A stretch of 64,000 nucleotides of DNA from Trachythela sp. YZ-2020 (taxonomy: Eukaryota; Cnidaria; Anthozoa; Malacalcyonacea; Clavulariidae), in contig JADLSH010000158.1 of NCBI GenBank assembly GCA_016169945.1, positions 1,585,001-1,649,000 of the forward strand. Direction: 5' to 3'. The position numbers and the translations under genes were made by a program. Under the pieces are notes generated by a model that searched no databases, was not told the origin of the DNA, and was given only the letters and a program-made list of their open reading frames with translations. Shown in pieces: positions 1-10,589 of this stretch. The first letter of the stretch is position 1, and each line of letters starts with the position of its first letter.

Positions 1-21
1 ATAACAAGATCCAATCATCTT

Positions 22-100
22 GGCAAGATCTTGCCAAGATCTGTGTCTTGGCAAAATCTTGCCATGATCCTGCAAGATCTTGCCAAAATCTTCAACCTGA
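22..100. repeat. Quasi-palindromic CAAGATCTTGCC repeat
   Basis: The unit TGGCAAGATCTTGCCAAGAT recurs with small changes about four times in the first 100 bases. Each unit is nearly self-complementary, so the stretch could fold. It may be the inner end of a repeat that continues off the window. Confidence 0.55.
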
Positions 101-194
101 GATATGTTGCTAGGTATAACTTAAAATATATTGAGAGTATTAAAAGTCAACCAATGATCACAAAAGTACGGTGGCCCACAAGTGTCACCAAACT

Positions 195-284
195 TTCTTT
201 TGAATTGACTGAACTTTTTTATGGCGACCAAACTTTCTTTTGTAGCAACCAAACTTTCTTTTGTAGTGACCAAACTTTCTATTA
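195..284. repeat. Short tandem repeat, ACCAAACTTTCTTTTG units
   Basis: Four copies of ACCAAACTTTCTTTTG or a close variant, spaced by TAGYA/ATGGCG-type linkers. This explains the low-complexity ORFs on both strands here, which are not genes. Confidence 0.6.
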
Positions 285-388
285 ACGACATAATTTTGGG
301 AAATACTTCATGTAATAACCACTGACTGAGAATAAAAATGGCTGACGAACAGTTTGATGTTTTTGATGAAAAGCATGAAATGGAAAAC

Positions 389-764
389 AATGGACCATTC
401 CCCTATTAAACTAACTTTTGAACTAGGAAATTGTATCAGTACAGCTGGAAAGAGCATCCTAAGTTTAGTAAAATTGCAAAGTTTGGTTGCGAAATGTGGA
501 AAATATAGCGCTGTGAAGTTGGTAAATTTTGTATATTTTTGTATTACGCACGCAAAACGGTTACCACTTTTAAAAAAGTGGTAACCGGTTTCCGCGCGTA
601 ATACAAAAGTATACAAAATTTACCAACTTCACAGCGCTATATTTTCCACATTTTACAACATTTCGCAACCAAACTTTGCAATTTTACTAAACTTAGGATG
701 CTCTTTCCAGCTGTACTGATACAATTTCCTAGTTCAAAAGTTAGTCTATAGGGGAATGGTCCAT
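389..764. repeat. Foldback (long inverted-repeat) element
   Basis: Two arms of about 180 bp are reverse complements with few mismatches: the left begins AATGGACCATTCCCCTAT and the right ends with its complement. They meet in a perfect inner hairpin (GGTTACCACTTTT / AAAAGTGGTAACC, 559-587). The structure looks like a foldback transposon or the product of an inverted duplication. It lies directly upstream of the decayed DDE transposase, and the right arm runs into that coding frame at about 765. No clear target duplication was seen. Confidence 0.75.
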
Positions 765-1890
765 TACGAAGAGTTAATTCGATACTATTTTTACAAAGGT
801 TTCACTTACGAAGAAAGTTTCTTTCTGAACATCACAATAAAGAAATTAGTCTCAGCACCTTAAAGAGACATATAAAACAACTCGGGTTGCGAAGATGCAA
901 TGCTGAGTATGATATTGAATTGGTTAGAAATGCAATTGTGTCACTACTAGAGGGCCCGGACTGCTCACGAGGGCACCGTTCGATCTGGCATACGCTCCAA
1001 TTGAATGGAATGAGAATACCAAGATTGTTTGTTGAAATGCTACTTCGTGAAATTGATCCAGAAGGAGTATCCGAGAGAAGACATCGACTGAGAAGAAGAA
1101 TATATCATAACCCAGGACAAAATTACATCTGGCATTGTGATGGTTACGACAAGCTCAAACCATTCGGCTTTCCCGTTTATGGGTGCATAGATGGGTGGAG
1201 CCGAAAAATCATATGGTTGTATGTAACCCGTTGAAATAGTCTTCCAAGTAACACTGCCAAGTACTATCTTGAAGCAGTCACAGCATGCAACGGTTGTCCA
1301 ATTGATCTTGTGACAGATTTAGGGACGGAAAATGGTATAATGGCAGGAACACACTCCTTTTTTGCAATGATCCTAACAGCCACAGGTATGTCCCTTCACC
1401 ACGGAATCAACGCATTGAAGGATGGTGGTAATTTCTCCGCAAGAACCAGACATCATGGTGGATAAACTTCTTTAATGATTTAATTTACGACAGGCAGTGT
1501 GAATTTGGCAGACCATTAGAGAAAGAGTGCCTTTGGTTTTCCTTTGCCAGATTGTTACAAAAACATCTTGATGAGACATGTGAACACTGAACACACACTA
1601 CATCCAAAAATTGCACCATGACACAGTAAGTGGACGACCATCTGCATTGTACTATTTGCCATCTACGTATGGGGGGTATGCCAAACCTTCTTTTACCAAT
1701 ACCCGATGATCAGATGAACTATGCCAGTTTGGTGGAAACGCAAGAGGAGTCATTTGGTGGAAACACAGGAGGATAATATCTACCAAGAGTACTTCAATTA
1801 TGTTATGCAGAACACCCAAAGGGAGTTTCCTTCTAACTGGCAACTGGCAAGAGGCATTGAGACTATAGGAAATACTGATCAATTATGCTA
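765..1890 (+). pseudogene. DDE integrase-core transposase, decayed (IS3EU-like?)
   Basis: An N-terminal helical part is followed by an integrase-type (rve) catalytic core. The conserved blocks are visible in order: WHCDGYDKLKPFGF (first Asp, about 1131-1172), GCIDGWSRKIIWL, DLGTENG (second Asp, about 1318), NQRIEGWW (Glu, about 1400), and a tail ending near PKGVSF at about 1830. This pattern fits the integrase-core DDE transposases often seen in cnidarian, sponge and fish genomes; I suspect the Repbase IS3EU group, but that name is uncertain. Several stops (for example at 1232) and frameshifts (around 870 and 1,430) show it is dead. The foldback at 389-764 abuts its 5' end. Two related copies lie at 56.8-60.0 kb and a third at 61.8-63.4 kb. 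Confidence 0.8.
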
Positions 1891-3120
1891 GAAATGAACA
1901 ACAAATCTAGAACTTGAAAATTCATTGTGAATAACAAGTATGAAAATTTTATTTATATTGGTGTTTTATTAAGGTATTGATTAACAATTATTGATTAGGG
2001 TTGAGCATCGTATGATGAATTATCATGGCTGAAGTTTGTGTTATAAAATATATAGAACATCTGCACATTTGGGTAAAAATCTTGAGATATTTTCTTTCTG
2101 GCCTGCCTAGCTGGCGGTTTTAAGGGATCAGGCAGCGAAATATTAGGGAGGCAAAATTTTCACCCTTCCCGTGCCTCGCCTCCCTAGTATTTCGCTGGCC
2201 GCGCCTCAACCCCCAACTAATACTAAAATATTTCAAACCCTTCACTCTTTTGGTTTTTGTTTAGTCTCAATTTTTCAAATACTCCTTCCCCTAAAACATT
2301 AAAACTGATAAGCAACACAAAAAGAAACTTAATAACAAAATCAATGCCTAACATATTGGTATATATTGACCAATAAATGATTTTGCTTCAGGGTTTTAAA
2401 AATAGCCATACCGATCATTTAGTTCTATATTTATGTTTGGCATATTTCATACAATTTCTGATCCACTATTCCAGTAAATTTACCAGCGATAATACAGGAA
2501 CTGTGAAAAAGTGCTCAGGTTTATCCAGTTATAGTTGCTTGGCTTGCATCTGATGACAATGAGCTCTTAATCGTCCAGAAAAAGCGCAATAGAACTAAAC
2601 ATTTTTGAAACCCCGAGCTTAATAACGATTGTCTATTGCTAAAATAGATACAGAAAAATCTGTAATAATAACTAAATACGAAAAAATGTAATAGGAAAAG
2701 AACAAAAAATTGTCACAAAGCGGACAAGAAAACGTTTATCACTGTCAGTATGTGTAACCAAACGTAAAAACTGTCCAAGTTACTTAGTTTATGGTTTGGC
2801 AAATTCCTGGCCATTACAAACTGCAGTAACAAAAATGTTTTTGAATCCTTCTTTGTTCTTCTTATGGGCAACAGGAAGAGTGAGATCCCTGCCACAGGCT
2901 CCGACCAAAGGGTAGCATACAGTATGTGAAGGATTCGTCTGGTCGAAGACTCGGGTGAATACTTCGGCTTGAACAGGCTGTAGAGGTAATCTCCATCCGG
3001 GACAGTTTGGGTATGGAATTATTCAAGGAAAAATGGTTTGCAGAGATCTGGATGAATAGAGAGTAAGTCGCCCAAACCATAAGTGTTCAGTCCAATCTTG
3101 AACTGGTTCATATACAACAG
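1891..3120. other. Non-coding stretch
   Basis: AT-rich sequence with no recognisable gene on either strand. The only structure I see is the hairpin at 2132-2199. Short ORFs at 2713-3080 (minus) have no family signature and overlap each other. Confidence 0.5.
2132..2199. repeat. 21-bp inverted repeat hairpin
   Basis: GCAGCGAAATATTAGGGAGGC at 2132-2152 is matched by its near-exact complement at 2178-2199, with a loop of about 25 bases. It is a GC-richer island in AT-rich sequence, typical of a MITE end or a short foldback. Confidence 0.6.
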
Positions 3121-3137
3121 TCAGTGGTTAACAAAAC

Positions 3138-3690
3138 TCACAATGTTATTTTCTTGAAGTCCTTCCCAAGCTCAGTCTTGTATTTCTCAAGGTCGAAGAA
3201 ATCTTTGAATGACCCGGGCATGAACTGTGCACAACTTCCATCTTGATAAAGCAAGACATAATTTTCTTCACCATTAAAGTTGCAATCAAATGCCGTCCAC
3301 TTTTCAACTCCTTTCTGCAGAATCTGTGCATACTTTGCACTTCTAAAAACTGAAATAGGATTTCCCCAGACGGTTTTCATTTCACCATTGGCAAACTTTT
3401 TCTGTCCAATGTTAATTGTAACATCAGGGGGGGGCAATGGTCTTTGCTTTCTTTTTCTTTTTGGTTTGAAATTCCGAGCTGCAGCTTCTCTTGCTTGTTT
3501 TGTCTTTGATAAAATCATCCAAGCTCATTATTTTTGGAGACTTTGTTTCATTAGTTCCATTTGATGGTGGTCTACCGAATGAACTGCTGCTTGCAGTACT
3601 GCTTGGGCTGCAAGGACGAACTGTTTTTTTAGTCTTTGAATTCCAACCTGGATGCCCAACGTCCACCTGGTCACTTTTGCAGTTCTAGTA
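3138..3690 (-). CDS. Basic, Ser/Lys-rich protein exon (unknown)
   Basis: The minus strand encodes a Ser-rich segment (TASSSSFGRPPSNGTNE), then SLDDFIKDKTS, a lysine cluster (QTKKKKKAKT), and a compact C-terminal part containing GEMKTVWGNPISVFRSAKY and VLLYQDGSCAQFMPG, ending at a stop at 3138. The two halves are in different frames; the change falls at a run of eight G (about 3427-3434). This could be a sequencing or assembly error as easily as a mutation. A GCAAAAG acceptor-like site precedes the exon at about 3680. I do not recognise the family. It could be the last exon of a host nuclear protein or part of a transposon ORF. Confidence 0.45.
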
Positions 3691-3699
3691 GTACTGAGA

Positions 3700-4600
3700 C
3701 TGAAGTTTTATTTGAACTGAACATTTTTCCACAAAATCTAAAGTAAAACATCTTAAGCCACAAAATGAAAAATTAATACCATATGTTTGCAATACAAAAT
3801 GGGATCTCTTAATTGGAGATGATCTCAGTGGGCATTGCCCGCCTGTTACAGTACCATATGAAATTTGTGTGAAGTTTTAATGGAAATTTATGTTTGTTTG
3901 GCGAATCTTCTAAAATAGAAATAGATAAATAGGAGATGGTGAACTAGAAATGATCATTGATCATATTGATGAGGTACAGTAATGGCGAAAATAGTAACAA
4001 TGGTACAACTATAACACAAGTTGGATATTTGAGAACTGAAATGCATTTTGCTGCAATTTGATCAGTGGTAAATCATAAGTTAGATTATAAGTTTAAGGTG
4101 GCTCCTTACAATTTTTAAAATGTGTGAAATTTAGGATAAACGTCTTGAATAATTTTTTCTGGTAAACGAAACAAAAATTGAACAACTTATTTTGAAAAAC
4201 ATTCTAAGAGCTGAAAATTGTTCACAAAAATGACGTCATTGCCGTTTGCTATGGTACCAATCACGTTTCAATATGGCCGAAATTTGGCTTTTAACACACT
4301 TTACTCTCCTGGTTACACCCATTTTTGAAATGTTTTCCTGTAAAAAATAGATTACTGGACGAGTTTAAAATAATTCTGTAGAGCCAAAAAATATTTATAA
4401 CGAAAAATCATGCTGCTCTATACAGAATTTTCTAAACTTGTTCAGATGATCTATTGTACTAGATGAAAATGTTTATGACACAAAAAGTGGGGCTAACCAA
4501 ACGTTTTTTCAAGTAAAGTCTGTTAAAGAGCCTATATATCACTTGTGGGATCTTTGGAAAGAGCACAAAAAGTTAGTTAATAAGTTCTTCAACCTTTTTT
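3700..4600. other. Non-coding stretch; possible MITE left end at 4093
   Basis: No gene seen. At 4093 the sequence reads TTTAAGGTGGCTCCTTACA, close to the left end of the TTAA-flanked MITE at 36636 (TTAAGGTGGCTCGATACA). A TGACGTCA-containing stretch (about 4240) also resembles the inside of that element. A right end was not found, so this is likely a diverged or truncated relative. Confidence 0.35.
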
Positions 4601-4639
4601 GATTTAGTTCAATAGTTTCTGAGATATAGACCTCCAAAC

Positions 4640-5030
4640 ATGGCAACTTTGGCCTTTTCAGAAAAATTGTCGTGTTGCTTGGGACTCAGGAATGCAACTG
4701 TAAACAAACACTATAAATTATATTACATTTTGTTTCTATTACTTACTAAAATGCGAACATTTGAAGGCGAAGTGTGTTTGTCTTGCTCAAAATCGTTCTC
4801 CAGTGCCGAAAAATGTTCCTACGATTGTGCAGAATACAAAATCAAGGGTGAAACATACAAAACGACCTCAAAATTGAATTTGAAAGTGAGCCTTCATATG
4901 TCGTCGAGCATTGTCGAGCAAGTCTCAGCAAGAGAAAGTCTGCATTTTATAGCACTGACAAAATATGGATTAAAGAATACGTTTAAATGCAAGAAGAATG
5001 TATTAAATGGCCAAAACATCATTCTTGGTA
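4640..5030 (+). CDS. Candidate exon with splice donor (unknown)
   Basis: An open frame containing VCLSCSKSFSSAEKCSYDC (a Cys cluster that could bind zinc) and a hydrophilic tail ends at GGTAAGTGAATA, a strong splice donor at about 5030. An internal Met at about 4751 (start MRTFEGEVC) is a more likely start than the first one. No family is recognised and downstream exons were not found. It could be the first exon of a host gene or chance. Confidence 0.3.
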
Positions 5031-5039
5031 AGTGAATAT

Positions 5040-6330
5040 AGTAATTTTCTATTTGTAAATGTCGTGCGAGGCCATATTTGGCAATTTAATATCATATTCT
5101 ATGAGTAAACAAACGAAATTTGACTTAGTTGAGTGTGTGTTTGAAATTCAATAGCTTAAACTAGGTTAAATTGTTGTGAGATAGAAAGGCAAAGGACTGA
5201 TGCTGTTTCTCTGAAGTTGCTGCCTTAGCTGCCAATTGACAAAGTTATCTTTCATTTGTCCTTTCACAAATCATCCTGGACTTCCTGTTGTTTGCATCAC
5301 TAGATGGTCTTTGAAAATTGCTTTTGATCAGATCTTTTCAAAACCTGTTGTCTACAACCATACTGTTCAGTTGATTCAAGGTCTAAACTCTAAAGGGTCA
5401 GTTTCCATGTCTTAGCTTAATATTATCATAACATTTGGTCCCTTAAAATTTATCATTATATTCTAGACATGTACATTAGACCATTAGGTCACCATGTGGA
5501 CAAGTCAACAGGCTAGATAGTGAAATCCTTGCTATTTTAGGAACATATAATAGTGACTCTTAACATGGTAAAACAACTTGCCGATCACTTGTTTGCATTT
5601 TCCCATCAAGGCAAGTAACTTAGCCAACCAGGTAACTTGCCTTCATATAAACACCCCCTTAAAACACATTATAGAAGTATTTGCCATTGTTCTTTTAGGT
5701 CGTGTGTGGTGGCATACATGCAATTAATTGGATTAATAGTTCTTGTTTGTCTGAAAGACAAAAAAATACCATTGTGATCTTGTTCTTTCCATGCTATCTG
5801 CAGCTTTCAAAGCAAATGATGATTTGAAAGGATATGACAAATTTGAAGATGAAAACTATGTCTAATTAATACAGGTTTACAGGGTTGTAAAGTGGGGTGG
5901 GGTGGTTGAATCCATTTTCCCACCAGCAATTTGTTTGAACCCCAGTCATAATGACTACGGAACAGATTTGCCAGTGGTTCAAAACCAATTCTCAGTTGTC
6001 CAGTGAAAAAGACTATAGGTATATCCCAGCTCCCATTTCACCCCTTCACAACCCTCATGAGTTTGTATTTCTATATTAAAATAGATACCATTTATTATTA
6101 AAATTGTTGGGCATTAGACAAAATTGGCATATTGGCGCACATGGGTTAAAAATACATATAGCAAAGATTGAACACTCTATTTTTTTCCTTTCAATTACAC
6201 TAAATGCACATTAGATATTAATACAGACTAGTCAATACATGTAAAATATCACAAGATTGTATCTATATTTACAAATATACACAAGGAAACTAGAATTGTG
6301 ACCCTTGATTGCTACTTTTCCCACTCTACA
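5040..6330. other. Non-coding stretch
   Basis: AT-rich with no coding or RNA signal that I can support. A small inverted motif (GGCAAGTAACTTAGCC...GGTAACTTGCC, 5610-5641) is the only local structure. Confidence 0.4.
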
Positions 6331-6337
6331 TTTAAGC

Positions 6338-6460
6338 CAGTGGCAGACACTTCGCGAAATATTGGGGGTGCAAACTTTGGTTGCCAACATATAACCATCC
6401 TTTTGTGGCTGCAAATTTAAATTCTTAAAACCTTTTTGACTTAAATTTAATGCAAATTAC
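6338..6460 (+). repeat. Interspersed repeat, truncated copy (family of 58041-58249)
   Basis: From CAGTGGCAGACACTTCGCGA this stretch matches 58041 onward over about 115 bp, including GGTTGCCAACATATAACCA and TTCTTAAAACCTTT. The 58-kb copy has a matching inverted right end, so this is a copy that has lost its right side. Confidence 0.65.
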
Positions 6461-6774
6461 TTAAATTATAGCCTATCAATATTATAGCCTAGCAGGTTAA
6501 ATTCCTGTCGGAGGACTTAGAGTTGCAATTTTCGCAGCCGTTCCCATTCAGGTCTAAAATATTCATCCACCTAAACCTTCTACATCAGTGAGATGCAGAA
6601 AAAAATCTTGTAATTTACCAAATCACAACCCGCATCTATATATATATACATGAACTTGTGGTTAACGCTTGGCAACTGGACTCTGAAGCTCAGTAGTCAG
6701 AGCGCAGCACCGGAATCACAGGGCCGCAGGTAGACTTGCTCCAAGTTTGTCTCTTAAATGGGTTTTTATTGTGG

Positions 6775-6823
6775 GGAGTTATAAAGGATTGGGGAGTTAT
6801 AAAGGATTGGGGAGTTATAAAGG
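6775..6823. repeat. Tandem repeat, 17-bp GGGGAGTTATAAAGGATT units
   Basis: Three nearly identical copies of GGGGAGTTATAAAGGAT in a row. The apparent ORFs over this region on both strands come from this repeat and show no protein-family signal. Confidence 0.7.
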
Positions 6824-7608
6824 ACGCACAAGAATGCGGGCGGGAGGAAATGAAAGTGGGAGCGCATGGGTGGGAGGCAAGAAAATTGGGAGAGGAGAGA
6901 CAGACTTGTTTCCTTTGCAATAATTTGAAACCGATTATAAATTCGGCGTGAAAGTGGACAAGTCTGTGCCTTGCAGCGCTGATATTTGACACCAGAACCA
7001 GTTGGCGCAGACATGAAAACATCTCGTTCAGAATGATATGTTTGTGCCAGTTGCCTTTGCTGGTTTGACTCTGGTAGTCTGGAGCTGCTCTGTTTCGGAC
7101 CCAAACTTTTCATGTACTGATTACATCATATGTTGACATTTTACGATTTAGTATGGCTAATTAAGTTTGGCGCCTGAACTAACACATGTACGTTTGTCAG
7201 TTTGGGTTGTCAAGTCAGTTGGTTTGGCTAAATTCGAATTTAGTCCAGCGACTGAATAGGTGCCACATATCATTCATAAGCCACGTTGTTTCTTTGGAAT
7301 TTGTTCTTTCGGGCACAAGAAGTCCCTTATAAAACCCTGAAAAACCTGGGCGCAGCTAACATGACGCTCCACAGAAAAGAAGGGGAAAAGTCTGATTTTA
7401 AATATGAAAAAGAATACCCGTGGATGTGGAGTTGAATAAAATACATCAGTTCTTGTGATTCTTAGATCGTGAAACAAACAACTGCACACATCATTACTGC
7501 ATAAACGTCTGGTCATGTTTAAAGTAAATTAAGAGTAACACATGTACAATTGGTTATGTCTGATGCATCCAAAGGATAGAGACATATATGAACACTATTG
7601 CTTAATTC

Positions 7609-7759
7609 AGTGGCAAAGCTAGCCATGGCAAGTGGTCATGCTATGCTAATTAACATGCATCTAAAATAAGTAAAATACAATACATTTCTAAAGGTTTAAA
7701 TAATGAAAATCATTAAATATTTGCATAACAGGACATTTGTTATGGCTAGCTTCGCCACT
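7609..7759. repeat. Small MITE, AGTGGC(A/G)AAGCTAGCCAT ends
   Basis: The left end AGTGGCAAAGCTAGCCATGG and right end TATGGCTAGCTTCGCCACT are inverted with about 2-3 mismatches over 23 bp, giving a unit of about 150 bp. It is non-coding. No convincing target duplication was seen. Confidence 0.6.
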
Positions 7760-7822
7760 CTTGCTTATAATTAATAGTTTCATAATGCCAGAGCTTCTAA
7801 AATGTGTACGTTCCCCTCCCCA

Positions 7823-8363
7823 ATCCTAAAGGCCCATTTACACATGACTATACTTCTTGCTGCAATTTGCAATACACCCACTCGATAAATACGTCATAAA
7901 CACTTTTTATCATGATTCGTGAGCCAATACACGCTTCCGGAAAGTATGTCACCTTGGCTGCAGAGCCTCGTTTTGGTGATTGAGACGTTAACTGATGTCA
8001 GATACACGGGAAACGAGGCTCTATAGCCAAAGTGACATACTTTCGAAAGGGTGTATTGACTGATTCAGTGTATTGTGTCAACTTTAAATTTTGGAAGAAA
8101 CCGGAATAAAATGCAGTTAAAGAAAACTGACAGTTAATTTTGCTGAAAAGTTTGATATTTTGATACACATATTTTAAAACATCCAGGTTCACCTTAATGT
8201 TTTCTTCAACTGTAATTTTATTCGGACGCAAAACGCGTCATTTGGATGCGCAGTCTACATTCCAAACTATTGCCATGCTGTTGGTGCTTGTTTACACGCA
8301 GGCATGTAAAACCCCCAAATGCAAGATCGCACAAATAATCACCTCTATAAACGGGCCTTAGGA
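7823..8363. repeat. Probable MITE with inner hairpin
   Basis: The outer ends TCCTAAAGGCCCATTTACA and its imperfect complement (TATAAACGGGCCTTAGGA, ending 8363) bracket about 540 bp. Inside, 7925-7970 and 8007-8053 form a second inverted pair (CGGAAAGTATGTCACCTTGG...CCAAAGTGACATACTTTCG). No coding capacity. Nested MITEs or one complex element are both possible. Confidence 0.5.
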
Positions 8364-8690
8364 CCAAACTATAATATAAACCCAACACAAAATTATCTTA
8401 ATAGTAAGTACTTGGCGAACGAAAATAACGTTTGCGACACTAAGGCAAAATCTGACCCAGGGAAGGGACTCGCATATATATGAAAGGGATAAATTATGGT
8501 CGTAGTCTTGCAATTGGCATGTAAATCGCAGATTTTTCTGTTCAGGTAGAAAAGCCAACATTTTTACTGAAACAGATATTTGTTAAAAAACCAAACACCG
8601 TCATATACTGTATTGGTGTATGGTCTATTTTAGTGGCTCACGCCCACTGAGTCCACTTGTTGTTCTCCAACGGACATCCACAGCACACCT

Positions 8691-10300
8691 TTATTGCATT
8701 TGTAATAAACATGATGTCAAAAGGGTTCTCATGGTTGTCACTTCCATCCAAAGGATACATTGGTGGAGCAGTTTCAGAAATGGATGATGATATTGTTCAC
8801 ACGCATTAGCAATGGGTTTGAGTTCCGCTTGCGTTAGTTCTATTTGCTGGATGGTTGTGCTACTTTCCTTAAAGCCCAACACATACAAGTATACAAAAAG
8901 TATGTGCTTGCACACTGTCTTTTTCGTTAATAACCCTATCGGACACGAGCAACTGGGAGACTTTCCAATTAACACATCATAGGTAAAGTTAGTGTCCGTC
9001 ACTTGGGCACTTTTGATAACGAATGTAAATTTATCTTGGTTAATTTTACGTACAGTTACAACCTTCATTCGTTGATGTTGTCTATGACACTTGGATAGTT
9101 GATTTTCAAAGACGATGCTCCTCTTTCTACGAAAGCGAGTGCCATTGCATTTCTCATCAGACTGTGGTATCATCACTTGAGCTACACTCTTCTGAATCCA
9201 GATGATGGTCCTCAGTTGCATGAGTTTCATTCTTTGATTTGTCCAAAGTGCTTTTGTCTTCATCTCTTGATTCAGTCTCACTGATGTCGCTTTGATTGTA
9301 TGGATTTCCTGTCTTACTGGATTTGTTCTTTTTAGATTTCGAAGCTTTCGATGTTCCCTTTTGTCTACGATCTGGTCTATGAGTACACATGGGATCCACA
9401 CGAAAGCTTTTTCCAGATTCTTTCTCTTCATGAGTTTGTAGGTCATCCTTTCCAAGTAGTTCTTGTGAGTAGAAAGCCGCACGGCGTATTTGCTTAGCTC
9501 TTTCTCTAGAATCTAGAAGATTTGAGTCTGGCCCAGTTCCTCCGCATTTAGCGCCATCTCCGGAAATCTTCCACTGTCGTTCAAGCTTCACACTATCTGT
9601 GATGTCATCTCGAATTGCATCAATCAAGCTCAGACCACAAAGGCCAGCCGTGGACCAGCTAGAATTCACTACTTCACTTCAGTTGGTATTAGGCACATTT
9701 GTTTTCAAACGATAAGCACAGCAGAAATGTTCTCTTCGACAGTCCCACCAATCAAGCCAAGTTTGCAAAAACTTTGTGAGAAACACCTTCAGTGTCTGAA
9801 ACTTCAGAGGAAGACTGACTGCAGCTTGATTTGTAACTGTTCCTCTTAATCTTCTTCTTCGGAATTTTGCGTTTTCTTTTGCTCGCTTTATATTCTATAA
9901 CAGGATCATCATTTGAATTTATTATAGAACCGTCTGTACATGGACTTTCATTTTTGTTTTTAGACCGTGAAATACAAGTAGAAACTTCTGATAATAATAT
10001 GATATCTTCTCCCTCGCTCGGACAGCCTTTTTGGCAGATATCATTTTGTTCAAGGTGATCCGCATCACTGAATGTTTCCAAACTTTCATGAGATTGTACA
10101 ATAGTGTCTTGGCCATCAATATAATTTTCGTCCGGAGTTTGTAATGCGTCTTCTTCACTACTGTCAGGCAAGATCGCATATATATTACTCAGACAAATTG
10201 GCGGTGGACTTTTGCTAATAATATTCTTTTGGGTGATGGTATACTTTTTTGGAGGTGAATCAAACGCAGCAATATAATATATATAATATATCAATTTTTT
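8691..10300 (-). CDS. SWIM zinc-finger protein (interrupted)
   Basis: Reading on the minus strand there is an acidic/basic linker (9.75-10.3 kb), a block WLDWWDCRREHFCCAY (about 9.7 kb), then GLSLIDAIRDDITDSVKLER and GGTGPDS (about 9.6 kb), a Lys/Ser/Glu-rich low-complexity stretch, and a SWIM domain whose ligands are CSCPIGLLTKKTVCKH (about 8.9-8.95 kb). This order is what I know from SWIM-domain proteins that are numerous in cnidarian genomes; SWIM domains bind zinc and serve nucleic-acid or protein contacts, also in MULE transposases. Three reading frames are needed (changes near 9.75 and 9.16 kb), so it is either spliced with short introns or a pseudogene. The ORF beyond about 10.32 kb overlaps an antisense LINE fragment and should not be counted as this gene. 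Confidence 0.6.
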
Positions 10301-10330
10301 AATAAATAACTTCAGTATGGTACTCTTCCT

Positions 10331-10453
10331 TCCGAATGGAAACTTTCCAACGTAATTCCTCCTCACAAAAAAGGAAATAAGAGTTTTGTCGAGAACTACG
10401 GACCAATTTCCTTAATGTGCGTTGCTGCAAAAGTCCTAGAACGTTGCATTTAA
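10331..10453 (+). pseudogene. LINE reverse-transcriptase fragment
   Basis: About 40 codons read WKLSNVIPPHKKG then NYGPISL and KVLERCI before a stop. This is the classic WK..NV.P..KKG...NYRPISL...K..E..I block of Jockey/CR1/L2-type reverse transcriptases. Nothing else of the element is adjacent. It overlaps the upstream end of the minus-strand SWIM ORF. Confidence 0.75.
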
Positions 10454-10482
10454 AATCCTGGCAACTGTACTTTTCTGGACAG

Positions 10483-10548
10483 CTTTCAGCACTGGTACTA
10501 TAATAGTATCATCTTTTCATTATATATAGTACCATGGTGGCTGAAAGC
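10483..10548. repeat. Hairpin GCTTTCAGCAC...GTGGCTGAAAGC
   Basis: GCTTTCAGCACTGGTACTATA pairs with TATAGTACCATGGTGGCTGAAAGC across a short AT-rich loop. It sits just between the LINE scrap and the hAT-like gene and may mark a transposon terminus. Confidence 0.55.
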
Positions 10549-10589
10549 AAAACAAAATGTCAAATCGTCCAATTTGAAATAAAAAAATG

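Noticed and set aside
2713..3080. Two minus-strand ORFs of 60 and 72 residues
   Set aside because: No start context, no splice logic and no family signature.
6690..7113. ORFs on both strands of 71-115 residues
   Set aside because: They are produced by the GGGGAGTTATAAAGGAT tandem repeat and have no conserved motif.
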